Of a stretch of DNA of 64,000 nt, positions 38,867 to 50,159 are shown piece by piece (the first letter of the stretch is position 1; each line of letters starts with the position of its first letter). The translations under genes were made by a program, and so were the position numbers. The stretch comes from Symbiodinium natans (taxonomy: Eukaryota > Sar > Dinophyceae > Suessiales > Symbiodiniaceae): positions 508,061-572,060 of the forward strand of contig CAJNDS010002143.1 of the NCBI GenBank assembly GCA_905221605.1, read 5' to 3'. The notes beneath the pieces were generated by a model, which saw only the letters and a program-made list of their open reading frames with translations, did not search any database and was not told the DNA's origin.

Positions 38867-38920
38867 CGGTATATATATATATATATGGCATTCTATATGT
38901 ATGTATATATATATATAAGT
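38867..38920. repeat. (TA)n microsatellite
   Basis: Two TA runs separated by GGCATTCTATATGTATG, about 110 bases after the stop codon of the membrane-protein gene. Confidence 0.9.
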
Positions 38921-40200
38921 TGATGAAACAGTTGCATTGAAACAGCGACCCCTTTCCTCGTTTTTCGGGTGTTGATCCTGCCTGAGGGTGAACCTTCCAC
39001 TTTCGCATGTTTGCCGTTGAGCGGCCAAGTCGTTGCTCCGGTAGCTTCTTGCTTCACTTCACAGCGGCTTTCACAAAAGCATGCAGATGTGGCGACAGCA
39101 ACTGTAACAAATCAGAGCTTTGCTGGATTAGATTCTGTGTGATTTCGCTGTTACGTTTTCTGGTGTGCTTTTCTTATGCAGGGATTTTCCCTCGAAAGCC
39201 CATGAGCCAGTCCTGAAATTTCAATGATCACCGAGCATAGGATAATGACCTCATCCATGAAGGCCCCCTTGACTTTGCTCGACGCAGGCTTTCGTGTAGT
39301 GCTCCGTTGCTCCATGCAAGCAATCCCTGCAAGCAGCACTTCTTGATTTGCGCTGAATGTGTGAGGGCATTTCAGAATGTGCGTGGCCGTTCACAATGTG
39401 CATAGCATGTCTTCTGTTGGGATACAGGACTGTGGCGAGACTGTCCGAAAAAGAGCTTTCTCCGATTTTGCAACAGGAGCAAGTTTGTCAAGATGTCAAG
39501 GGGTCTTGAGAATTGTTCGAATGTCTTTGCAGGTTCTCAAGATTGATCTTGCATCCCTTCTCACCCTTAGACTTGCCGATCCTTGTATGATGAGTGACTG
39601 CAAGAATGGGAAGTGACCTTGCGGTTTTCTCAAGTTCGTTGACAAGTTGTTCAAGCCTCGCGGCTTTGATCCCAAGCGTGTTCTCGAGTTCCTGCACAAA
39701 CTTGCATTGATGTTTAGATCCCGGGCAGTTAATGGAAATGAGTAGTGAGACATGCAGGAGACATGGAAGGACATTTTTCCCGAAAGCACCGCGAAGGGTT
39801 CTTCGGAAAGAAGCGCTGCCCTGCTCGCATCGCAGCAACTACGCCGCACCAGGTACACCACCACATCGTACCACCTACACCACACCAAGCACATCACGAC
39901 ACCGAACTGGTCATTTGCCACCAGGTTCGGATCTCCATCGATCCAGAAGCTAGCCTTTCGCTCCACAGGTCTCGCGAAGATCTCCTTGGAGCTGCGAAAC
40001 ACGCAACAATGAAACAGCACGATTTCCTTGCTGGCGTACCACCCCTCACGACGTAGGGGAGGCAATCTAGCACTGCCCTGCGGCCGTCGCGGGGGAGGTC
40101 CACGAAGGTCAGATCCGCCAGCTTCCCCTCCACTTCCCCTTCGAAGCGGGCACGATGCTGTCCAGGGCCGCTTCGGATCCCATTTCTGCAGCTGACGCCG
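38921..40200. other. Gene-free stretch
   Basis: Overlapping short ORFs at 39732-40065 on both strands show no domain. A CACCA-rich stretch at 39845-39900 explains the Thr/His-rich translations. Confidence 0.4.
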
Positions 40201-40399
40201 CTGGTGGCCTGGGGCTGGCCGCGTAGGAGTGGTATAGGCTCAGCGGCTCTCCAGGGTTGTGCAGTGGTTGCCCTCCACCCTGCAAGGTCCGGCGGCACTT
40301 TAGGCAGAGGGCCTTTTAGCCATATCTGGCACGAGCTCCACCGTGCTAGCAGGTGGCCCAGGAAAAGCCCTCGAGACTGCCCCTCTCAGCGCCTCTCAG

Positions 40400-40671
40400 C
40401 GGCCCCCCATGGAATGCGGTGGACTATGTGGGTGTACAACCCATACCGCCGCAGGGATCAGTCATTCAGGCGTGAGCAGACTGTTAACGAACTTCGGCAT
40501 TCTCATGTCATGGGCATCGTGGGAACTCGCACAGATGCATCACGCGTGGGACAAGCTGTCGTGCAGAAAGCTCTTGGCTCGCACACTTGGATTGAGTCGC
40601 CACGTAGCAGCATTGACAGAGAGTTACAGGAGCTTGTCGATCGTCTTGCCAAGATTGTGAAGGAAGAGTGA
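40400..40671 (+). CDS. Possible remnant of a retroelement or other gene
   Basis: The end of the plus-strand ORF that stops at 40671 is protein-like: WVYNPYRRRDQSFRREQTVN, ELRHSHVMGIVGTRTDASRV and a Glu/Leu-rich helix at the C-terminus. The pattern loosely recalls the start of endonuclease domains of non-LTR retrotransposons (a strand followed by GT-R), but catalytic residues are not visible. The upstream part of the ORF is not convincing. Confidence 0.25.
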
Positions 40672-41514
40672 GAGAGACTCGGGCTGGTCTTGCATAAGCA
40701 ATAGCCATACGTTACGAGAAGGGTTGGGGGGGGGGGGGTGTGAGGCTGTTGTGCCGTAGACGTTGGCGTTAGTCAGTCGGGCCTGCAGTTCTCACTTTCT
40801 CCAGTGGCGACGTTCCAGCACAGTCTGGTGTTGTCCAGCGCTGGGGGGTTAGAAGAGGTCAAGAAGTGGCTATCACAACTGTGAGTCGCCGCCTGCTCAG
40901 CCGTGACTGTGTGACGTCAGAGCACTGTTGAATGCATGAGGGCCTGCAGCTCCAGCCGCTGCCCCCACCGGAGATGACGTGGTCCAGCTGCCAGCTGCGA
41001 CGGGCCGCCGCAAAACTTGCGCATGCCTTCCTGATCGGCCATGATGGGCGTCCTGGCGGCTCCGGGTTGTCCCGCCGCCCCTGCAGCACATACAGGAAAA
41101 CCTCCAGCTGGCCCCGGCGTCCAACTTTATTGCACCTCCACGTCCTCGCAGAGCTCCCGGATTTCGCAAGCCTACACCGCCTCTGTTGAATTCTATCTTG
41201 TCTCTTAGCCCATGGGTAGGCTTGGCCTCTCTGCAGGGATCGCGTGTCTCGGAGCGCTGCATCCGTACCCATTTTCAATGCCGCGGACGAACCCTCCGCG
41301 GGGATTGTGCATGTCTGAGCGCTCTGGAAGTGCATCGGGGATCGTGCGCGTCGAAGCGCTCTCCTTGTGCGTTTTTGTGCATTTTCAAGTGTCTTGGCGC
41401 TCTCGCTGTGCGTCGGAGTCCATGCACATTGTGTGGAAGCGCTGTCGCTGTGCGTTTTGCGCATTTTCCGACGAAGCCTCTGCGGGGATCATGCGTATCG
41501 AGCAACAGCGCCGG
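40672..41514. other. Gene-free stretch with poly-G and degenerate repeats
   Basis: A poly-G run lies at about 40725-40738. From 41220 to 41480 the words GCGCTCT, GTGCATTTT and GGGGATCGTGCG recur in degenerate copies. No gene. Confidence 0.5.
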
Positions 41515-41695
41515 AATTGTTTTGAACTTCGTCGGAACATGCAACTATCGTGCGTCGTGTTGAATCTTTCTTCGCCAAAGACTTCGTAGTATCGAGGGCA
41601 GGAAGAAACCCGGCGCTGAAGAATGACTGCCAAGGTTCAACAGAAATCAAGCACATTAACACGATGCAGAGCCATCCCTTTCGGAGACGTGAGAT
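41515..41695. repeat. Diverged direct duplication, copy 1
   Basis: The order CGTCGGAA, GCAACTATCGTGCG, TTTCTTCGCCAAAG, AGTATCGAGGGCAGGAAGAA, ACACGATGCAGAGC recurs at 42288-42476 with indels. A 'repeat' call is safe; function is unknown. Confidence 0.8.
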
Positions 41696-41699
41696 GCAT

Positions 41700-42287
41700 G
41701 ACTTGGCCTTCTGCACTCACAAAAGCCTGAGACTTGAGTCGACACTCCGTTCGGCTCAAGGCTTAGGGTCGTGCGACAATAGTTCGCGCATGCTCCCATC
41801 TCATGACTCGGTGCGATCTCCCCCAAAGTGAATCATTTGCTTGCATCGCCTCAGCCGTTTCGGCAATAGTGCAGCAAGTCAAGCTTTCGAAGCCGGGTTG
41901 CAACTGATTCATAAGTCGTGGTGCAGATCCATTGTAGTCTAGCATGTGAACGTGACACCGGTTACTCTCAGCGATAGCCATGGCTAGTGTTTCAGCAGTA
42001 CATTATGTTGTTTTGGGGGTGGGTGTTTGTTGCTGGAGTGACATGGTGCCACTGCGGCAAAGGCTGCTCAGCATGATTTAAAAACAGAGTTGTGAGTTCC
42101 TTGCACTTGACCTTGCAGTATTTTTGAGTCGAGATGTGTTCAGTGGAACGGTCGCGGAGCTGGTTTGCTTGCTCACGCAGGTCACGTTCTCCCAGACGGC
42201 CTGATGGGGCCAGCCATGTCGAAATTGCTCATCTGGTGATTCTGCGGGAGCAGGTCGCCGGGCCATGATGACTTTGCACACCGGAAA
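41700..42287. other. Gene-free spacer between the duplicates
   Basis: No ORF with a recognisable motif and no repeats apart from the flanking duplication. Confidence 0.45.
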
Positions 42288-42476
42288 ATTGGTTTGAACC
42301 TCGTCGGAAACTGCAACTATCGTGCGACGTGTTGGCTCTTTCTTCGCCAAAGGTAGCTGACCATGCAATTTAAGCGGTTTCGCTGCTTTGCAGTATCGAG
42401 GGTAGGAAGAAACCCAGCACCGAAGTGACACGATGCAGAGCTCTCCCATCCTTTCCATTCGGCGACACGTGAGATT
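42288..42476. repeat. Diverged direct duplication, copy 2
   Basis: Partner of 41515-41695, 773 bases downstream. It contains an extra segment (GTAGCTGACCATGCAATTTA region) that copy 1 lacks. Confidence 0.8.
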
Positions 42477-42499
42477 ACAGGGCCAGTTCACAACCGTTA

Positions 42500-42707
42500 T
42501 AGGGTTTAGGCTTGGGGTTTAGGGTTTAGGGTTTAGGGTAACTAATCTTCTTCGCTCCGTGGCCAGGCACGCCTTGCCAAAGATTGGAGCCAGGCATCGG
42601 TTGTGGAAACCGCTGTGAGTTGGGGAGATAGTTACCCTAAACCCTAAACCCTAAACCCTAAACCCTAAACCCTAAACCCTAAACCCTAAACCCTAAACCC
42701 TAAACCC
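42500..42707. repeat. (TTTAGGG)n and (CCCTAAA)n flanking a ~95-bp spacer
   Basis: TTTAGGG units run from 42500 to 42539 and CCCTAAA units (about ten, nearly perfect) from 42634 to 42707. The spacer begins TAACTA and ends TAGTTA, extending the inversion by six bases. Confidence 0.95.
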
Positions 42708-42873
42708 GAAACTTTAACCCCGAAACCATCCAAAAACCTTACAGCCCTGCTGAGGCGGACCTGCTGCGCACGCAGCTCCAAGAAGCCGGGGTTGGGCTCT
42801 CAGGTCGTAGCTCTGAGGGGGTATGGCTCTTGGGGGTTTCCGAAAATTCCGAAAACACGAAAATTCCGAAAAC

Positions 42874-42928
42874 AGGGTTTAGGGTTTAGGGTTTAGGGTC
42901 CCTAAACCCTAAACGCTAAACCCTTTTT
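42874..42928. repeat. Head-to-head telomeric repeat junction
   Basis: Four TTTAGGG units meet CCCTAAA units with no spacer at about 42900 (TTTAGGGTCCCTAAA). This is the arrangement left when two telomeres join. Confidence 0.9.
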
Positions 42929-45430
42929 TCGGGTTCCTTTAAAAGGATTACATAGTATTTTGGGGTATATGATTCAGGAGTACCCTTATTTTCGGAAATC
43001 CCCATTTGTTTTAGAATCAGGATGCGATCGTCGCTTCAGGCCGTGTTTCGATAGCAGGGGTAGGCGGTTGCGGGGAATGCGAACGGTCAGCAAAAGTGTG
43101 CTGGAGTCGTTGTGCTGGAAGCCCTAAACCCTGCATAAACCATCTGATATACACAAAATCCCCTCTCTTTGCTGTCTTCTGTCTACTTTGTTGACATGCC
43201 CAACACCAGACTGTTGCTGCTCAGACTCCATGTCAGGTGTCTTAAAACGTCGGAAAAATTCTCATTGGCATGTGCTTGGAATGTGCCAAGGTACAGTTAT
43301 TTGACAAGGCGAATCAGTGGCGGTGCTGCACTGCTTGCGGGCTTGCCGTGCGCTTGCTGTGCTGGCCACTGCATGCACTGCATTTGCCACAGCGAACGGT
43401 CAGGGGTAGTAAACAGTAAAACGCAATAAGCCACTTTTGACTGCCATGCCACTGTTCCTCCATGGAAAGTTTCCTGCTGCTGCTTGCGCCAGTGAGCTGC
43501 AGAACTTGCCTCTTGCACTGTAACAGTGTGCACTCCTCTATCGGAGACACGTTTGCATTTTCATGTACTGTGAAGCTTCTCATTGCTTGAGTGGGCCTGC
43601 GTTGCCATGGAGTGGCAATATGGCTCTGAGGTGGAAGGCCGCAGATGGCAGGGTCTCGGGGCGGATTCCAAGCTTCGACGAGATCGAAGCCGGAGCCTCT
43701 GATGGCTTTGAATGGGGGGGTTTAGGGTTTAGGGTTTAGGGTTTAGGGTTTAGCCATTGCTGGGCTGTGGCTGTTGGGGGGCTACTGGGGAGCTATTAGG
43801 GGGCTCGTGTCTCGTGCTCCAGGCGGGCATTGATGCTGCCGCCTTGATCTCGTCTGTCGACACGGCGCTGCCGACAGACATCAACGCGGGTAGTGACCGG
43901 AGCTCAAGTTTTCATGCAGCGCCCAGACCACAGAAGCAAGTCGCGAGTTGTTTTCTGAGTTGTTCAGGCCGTGCTAGAAGAGATCAAGCGGCTCATTCAA
44001 CATCGTGAGCTCGCCCGTGGGAGCAAGGTGAAGTGATGAGCTTGAGAGGTTTCAAGCGGTTTTAGGGTTTAAGCAAGTTCAGAATCCGTTACAGCCATCA
44101 TTCTCCTTGTTTGCATGTGCGCAAGGGTTGCCGGAACCTTCGTGGCAGGACTTTGCGCAGGCAGACAAGATCCGTGCCGAGCTTCAGGACAAAAAGCCGG
44201 CTTTGCCGCATGGAATGTGCCGCTTGGATGCGCGATCTTCCATTTCCAGGATCTCGGAGTAGACCTGTTGGACAAGGAGAAGCTGTGGAAATGCTGCTGA
44301 GCTTGGACTTTTGAGATGCGGTTGTCTCCTTCTTCCATCACGCCCCTTCTGATCTCTTACCAGGTCCCAGCAGGGGGCATGCAGCTCAGATGGGTCCAGC
44401 CGGCGTTAGTTGCTGCACGTGCCGCAACCTCTGCCCAAGGCTACAGGGCATTATTACGGGCTTCCGCGCAAATGAGCCGGGGCCAAAGTCATTCCTGAGT
44501 TGAGCACGCTTTCAATCTTGGGCACAGGAGTTCTACTCAACAAACTTGTGTGACTTCCAGGCTGAGCGATGTGGAAGTCAGCACACTTGTCTTGCAAAGG
44601 GAGAAGCCAGGGACTTGGACCATGAAGAATTAAACAGAACCCTTTTGTTCACTCTGTTCGAGCTGTCCTCACCAGGGCTCGGATGGCAAACGACTACGAG
44701 CTCTCGGACATGATCCGGGACGTTCCTTGGCAAGGGAAAAAAAATCTGTTTTTGACTTTCTGTCCTTGATGTCCTTCTGCTTCCATCTCCGTCTCGGTTG
44801 CTGTGCTAAGGAGCTCAAGGATCGAGGGGTGACCATCGACGACAAGAAAAAGGCCCTCGCCTTGCGTTCGAATGCACGGTGTTCCTTTAGCTATGCCTAG
44901 TGCCATGCTGAGACATGGACCTGCACGGATGGCCGCTCCGGGGTGGTGCCCAGTTGGGGGCAACTGACAGGCGGGGGCAAAAAGAGGTGAAGTATAGCAA
45001 AACCAGCCTACATGCACGCGAAAGTATCTGCCCAGGTGATGCCACTCCCGTGGCTGCACAGCAACAGCAGCTTGGAATCAAGCTTTGCTAACTTCGCGAA
45101 GGTTTGCTGCCTTTCTCCTCCCATGGTTCTTATGTAGCACGAGAATGCCATTGTGTGGGCATGCGACCTTGCTGTACGTAAGTGGTTGTCGCCGCTTTTC
45201 CTGCCAGGCGATCTCCAGCAGCGGCGATTCCGTCCGCTATCCCTGCGGCCGCCCCTCCGCAATCGCGTTTTTCAGGGCGTTGCGTTGGTCTGAAATGTAT
45301 TCAAGTTGTGAGGTCAAGCCTTACAGCCCAACAGGCATGCCCTCAATGCATGGATCATGAATCATGTGTTGCAAGGCGCGTATGCCCATCCCCACGGTGG
45401 AGGACAGATGCAAGACACGTCATCTTGATG
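42929..45430. other. Gene-free stretch
   Basis: Apart from the telomeric tract at 43721 I see only short unsupported ORFs on both strands (for example 44694-45059 minus, 45085-45360 plus). Confidence 0.4.
43721..43753. repeat. (TTTAGGG)n tract
   Basis: Nearly five exact units preceded by a poly-G run. Confidence 0.95.
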
Positions 45431-45439
45431 AGCACATGT

Positions 45440-45702
45440 GAAGCATACATTCGCATATACAAATATGGATTAAACAGATACATATATGTCTATATAATTA
45501 GACTCACATTTACACATTTATATTCATATATATATATATATATGTATATTTATACTTTTATATTTGTAATATTTTGATAGATTATATATATATATTTATA
45601 TTTTTATATTGTTACATTTTTATATTTTTGTATTTTTATCTTTTTGTATTTGTATATATATGTATAGTTATATTTGCTCACCCCCCCCCCCATGATCTAG
45701 GT
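45440..45702. mobile_element. AT-rich foldback element, right end only
   Basis: TA/TATTTT-rich sequence ends in TTTGCTCA, eleven C, then ATGATCTAGGT. The same end, inverted, is at 48484-48513. No matching poly-G end is visible on the left, so the copy is truncated or the boundary is elsewhere. Confidence 0.45.
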
Positions 45703-45709
45703 CGGAAGG

Positions 45710-47560
45710 CCTTTCGGGCCCATCGAAACGAGATTTAAACCTAATTCGGAATGAAAATTAAAAGGCCACTGGCCTCATTCGTAGTAAAATTTATTTAGAA
45801 ATCTAAATTTGCCAATTAAAAGCCGCACCCTATGAAATCCTCTTCTGGGGCCTGCCTGTCCGTAACAAAATCTCACAAGAACTTTATATGCAGAGGTTAC
45901 AGCCTCAGAAATCCTCATCTGGGCTTCCTTCCTAGTTTATTGAGAAAGTGCTTCTATATAAGAAGCCCACACCCTAGGAAAGAATTCTATCCTTAAAGGC
46001 CACACCCTATGAAGTCCTCTTCTGGGCCCTCTTAATGAAATTTCAGTAGACTTGTGTCTGATAAAGCCACAGCTTTGTTCGTAATTAACCCAAGTTAAAA
46101 AACATGCTAAGAGGCCCAGCCCCAAGACATCCTTTTCTAAGCCTCATTGGTTAATACCTATTTAGAATCTTTTTGTTCTTCCCACACCCAATGAAATCTT
46201 CCTCTGGCTCCATTCGACATGAAATGCAATTTGATTTCATATTGTAAACCCACACCCTAAGAAATCCTCTTCTGGGCTTCGTTCGTAATTGAACCCAAGT
46301 AAAGCAAGTGTATATTCAGAGGCCAGCCCAAGGACATCCCTCGCAATGAAGCCGAGTTAGAATTTTATATTGCAGACCACACCCTATGAAATCCCTTTCT
46401 GGCCCTTATTTGTAATGAAGATTAATTAGAAGTCTGTATTACAAAGCCACACCCCAAGAATACTCATTAGACATTCGTTTGTAATTAGACTTATTTTCGA
46501 TTTGCCTAGATGCTTGTATTAAAAATGCCACACCATTCTGGGGCCTGTTCGTAACAGAATCTCATAAGAAGTTTATAATTCTAGGTAAGAAGCCCACACC
46601 CTAAGAAGTTCTGACCTAGGCTAGGTTCGTATGTAACTCTTGCACAGATTTTTTTTATCATGAGCCCCCATTCGTATCGTATTTGAATGTACTTACAATT
46701 CCATATTTAACCGCCACACTCTATGAAATCCTCTTCTGGGGCCTATTAGTGAAATGTCCATAGACTTGTGTATGATAAAGCCATAGCTTCGTTAGTAATT
46801 AAACCCAAGTCAAGCAAATAAATTAAGAGGCCCCGCCCCAAGACATCCTCTTCTAAGCTTCATTGGTTACTACCTATTTCGAATTTTATTTTGCAGACCA
46901 CACCCTATGAAATTCTCCCCTGGCCTCGCTTCGTAATAAAATGGTATTTGAGGTTTGTATTAAAACGCCACACCCTAAGAAATCCTCATCTGGACTCGTT
47001 TGTAATTCCACATAAATTGAACTTTTAAGTTTAGAGGCCACACCCCTTTAGACAGAATTTCAAAGGCCACACCCTAAGACCTGTGTATGATAAAGCCACA
47101 GCTTCGTTCGTAAAACCAAACCAAGTAAAACAATTAAGAGGCCACGCTCTTCTAAGCCTCCCTCTTTGGAATTCTATTTTACCGACCACACCCTGTGAAA
47201 GTCTCCTGTGGCCCCGCGTCGTAATGAAATGTAATTTGAGGTTTGCACTAAAACACCACACCCTAAGAAATCCTCATCTGGACTTCGTTTGTGATTCCAC
47301 TTAAATAGACGTTTAAATTAAGAGGCCACACCCCAAGACATCCTCTTCGAAGCCCCACTCTTTTTGAAGTACAATTAGACTTTTGAATTGCAGGTCCACA
47401 TCTTCAGAAACACGCCCTAAGAAACCCTCTCTATTTCATTCTATATTACTTTTTATATTGAGACGCCACATCCCAAGACATCCTCTTCTAAGCCTCATTC
47501 GTAATTTAATCTAATGGAACTTTACATGTCAGCGCTACGCCCTGCATACCGAACAGGCTG
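45710..47560. repeat. AT-rich tandem array, ~70-bp period, more than 20 units
   Basis: Each unit has GCCACACCCTAAGAAATCCT, CTTCTGGGC and TTCGTTCGTAATT followed by an A/T-rich tail ending TTTATATT. Unit heads fall near 45824, 46002, 46250, 46374, 46591, 46713, 46897, 46968, 47186, 47257 and 47464, among others. A higher-order pattern is marked by TGTATGATAAAGCCA near 46055, 46770 and 47085. No coding sense. Confidence 0.9.
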
Positions 47561-47662
47561 AATTGAAATAACAACGAAATGGTGGGTGTGTTTGTGTGTT
47601 TTTCTCTGTGGGTGTGCAAGGCAGTCACGTTAGAAGAACCAACTTATAACAATACACATTCT

Positions 47663-48238
47663 TTATGCAAGAAAAGCATTTTGTTTGCAAAATTTGCTAA
47701 ATTTGCTAAAAAATCCAAAAATCCAAAAATCCAAAAACTCAAAACCATGGAGCCGGGAGGCCGCCTTTTTTGGATTTTTTGGTTTTCTCGAGGTTTTTTT
47801 GGTTTTTTTTGGAAAAATCCAAAAAAAACCATGTGTTTTTTTGGATTTTACTTGCTCCTGGCCTCAAAAACCTAAAAAACACATGGTTTTTTTTGGATTT
47901 TGAGTGAAAACCCAAAAAAAACCATGTGTTTTTTTAGTTTCTGAGACCAGGAGCACCTGAAATCCAAAAAAACACGAGGGTTTTTTTGGATTTTCACTCA
48001 AAATCCAAAAAAAACCATGTGTTTTTTAGGTTTTTGAGGCCAGGAGCAAGTAAAATCCAAAAAAACACATGGTTTTTTTTGGATTTTTCCAAAAAAAACC
48101 AAAAAAACCTCGAGAAAACCAAAAAATCCAAAAAAGGCGGCCTCCCGGCTCCATGGTTTTGAATTTTTGGATTTTTGGATTTTTGGATTTGTGTCAAATT
48201 TTGCAAATTCTGCAAAAAAGAAGTGTTTTTTGCATACA
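47663..48238. repeat. ~575-bp near-perfect palindrome
   Basis: The left arm (47663 to about 47945) is complementary to the right arm (about 47955-48238). Landmarks such as CCATGGAGCCGGGAGGCCGC (47744) and CTCCTGGCCTCAAAAACCTA (47853) are mirrored at 48152 and 48028. The rest of the arms is built from AAAATCCAAAAA words. The Phe/Lys-rich ORFs on both strands are the same sequence read from either arm. Confidence 0.93.
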
Positions 48239-48483
48239 ATTCTGTGTTTATAAGCCTGTCCTATGCAAATAATTCATAGACATGTTTAGCAAATTGCATT
48301 TTCATGTGTTTTTTGGGTGTTTTTTTATGTGGTGATGTGGAAGTAGTGCTAAACACACGCGTTTTTCACTATTTAGATGTTTTCTCGCATAGGACTAGAC
48401 GTGCAAAAACAGGACATCGCCTAGCATAGCCAGCATGTCATTTTAATCGGTATTTACGAGGGTTTTTATAGGGACAAAGCAAA

Positions 48484-48738
48484 ACCTAGATCATGGGGGG
48501 GGGGGGGGGGGTGACCTTATATTTATATTTATATCTATATTTATATGTATTTCTGTATTTTGTCTATATTTATATTGATATTCATATTTATATGTATATA
48601 TGTATATTAGACAAATAAAGAAGTGTATATAAATATAAACACAGAAACATATATACGTATATATGCATGTACATGCATACACCTATATATATATATATAT
48701 ATATATGCTACCCCCCCTCCCCCCCCCCCAAAGATCTA
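48484..48738. mobile_element. Poly-G-capped AT foldback element
   Basis: Left end ACCTAGATCATG plus 17 G, TGACC; interior of TATATTTATA repeats; right end TATATGCTACCCCCCC, more C, AAAGATCTACC. The two ends are inverted copies of a TAGATC(A/T)T(G)n motif. No ORF inside. Confidence 0.6.
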
Positions 48739-49207
48739 CCCTTTTTCATACATTTATGCCTTTCTAAACCCGACCTTGACTCTTTCTCAGCATGAGCAGT
48801 ATAAGAAATATCTGGTCTTACAAAGTGATTACATAGAGCTACTGTGTGGAGGTGACACTCAGGCGTTCTCCTAGGCTTTCCGGTATAGGGTTTAGGGCTA
48901 GGGCTACAGGTATTGAAATTCTTAACCCTAAAACCTTAACATGAACCCCTCCTGAGTTTAGGGTTTGTAAGTTTAGAACTGAGGCGTTCCAACGTGCGTA
49001 CAGGGTGCTGTTCAACACAAATCTCAAACTCCAAACTCGGTCTCCGACTTAAGTACAGGGTGCGGTTCAACACAAACCTCAACCTGTATACCAAGAAACC
49101 TGAAGATCCAAGCATACTACAATTCTGAAGCCGCGCATTGTATGTTTGTTCTGCACAAATGGTGGGTATATTCCATATCAGTGCAGCTCGTACCACAGAG
49201 CAACCTT
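48739..49207. other. Gene-free stretch with one short direct repeat
   Basis: GTACAGGGTGC(T/G)GTTCAACACAAA occurs near 48998 and 49053. CCTAAA-like fragments lie at 48880-48945. No gene. Confidence 0.55.
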
Positions 49208-49424
49208 ACGTACCCCTTCAACTCAAAACCACCCTAAACTCTCTCTATGCTAAGATATAACTGCACAGTTTCGGTTGCATGCTATTTTCCTTTATTCTTA
49301 CGAGACGTGTCTCTAAACAAAACCTTCTGGCTTACCTACCCCTCCAACTCAAAACAATCCTACACCCTCTCGCTATATTAAGATATAGCAGCACAGGTCC
49401 CGTAACATGCTATATCATTTCTTC
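49208..49424. repeat. Direct repeat pair, ~87 bp, 126 bases apart
   Basis: TACCCCT(T/C)CAACTCAAAAC, then TCTC..TAT..TAAGATATA, then CACAG, then CATGCTAT, occurs at 49208-49294 and again at 49334-49424. Confidence 0.8.
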
Positions 49425-50157
49425 TTGGGAGACGCACGACCACCTGAAGCACCCTGAAAACAATACTTTTTTGTAGTAGATGTGATACCCAGTTGCTTTG
49501 GACGAATGTCATATATGACCTTATGTGCTTGTGAGTCTTGCGGTTTATGGGAAAATGAGCATTCTTGAGAAATCATACATGTTGGGAGACCTGTGGGGAA
49601 CATTGAGAATGAACAGCAAGATACTTGCGATCAATTACTAGCAGCCTGTTGGAAAGGCTCGGGAAATAGTGAAATGATATTTGCTCACAGTATTCTCGCG
49701 TCCCCGGACTTACAGTAAATGATTTCTTCGCATCACCTTATACCATATAGGGTTTAAACCCTAAAGGGCTTACCCCATGAGGGTTTTAGAGATAAATCCT
49801 GAAGCCTTAAAAAGAATGGAAATCAATGGGAATCCTGTGAATCTTAGTGGGAAGTTTATTAAGTTGAGTAGAAATCCTTTCAATGTGAATGGAAACCATA
49901 TTAACATATGAATGGACACCATATTCGTCAAAAAAAATGAAACATGCATGGACACAAATGGAAATCCTGTGAAAACATATAGAGGACAGGGAAAAAGCAA
50001 GGTAACAGAGCCAAACTTAATACGAATTCGAGCAAATTCCGAAGAACTCCTGCGAAAAGTCGTATGAATCATGTGAAAGTATAGAGGCAAAAGAAAAGAC
50101 GCCCCCTGTGCCAGCAACTGGAATGCGAGCCATTGCGAGTATTACGAACACAAATGG
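49425..50157. other. Gene-free stretch with ATGGAAATCC-like repeats
   Basis: From 49795 to 50000 short words (GAATGGAAA, AATCCTGTGAA, ATGAATGGACACCAT) recur irregularly. No gene. Confidence 0.5.
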
Positions 50158-50159
50158 TC

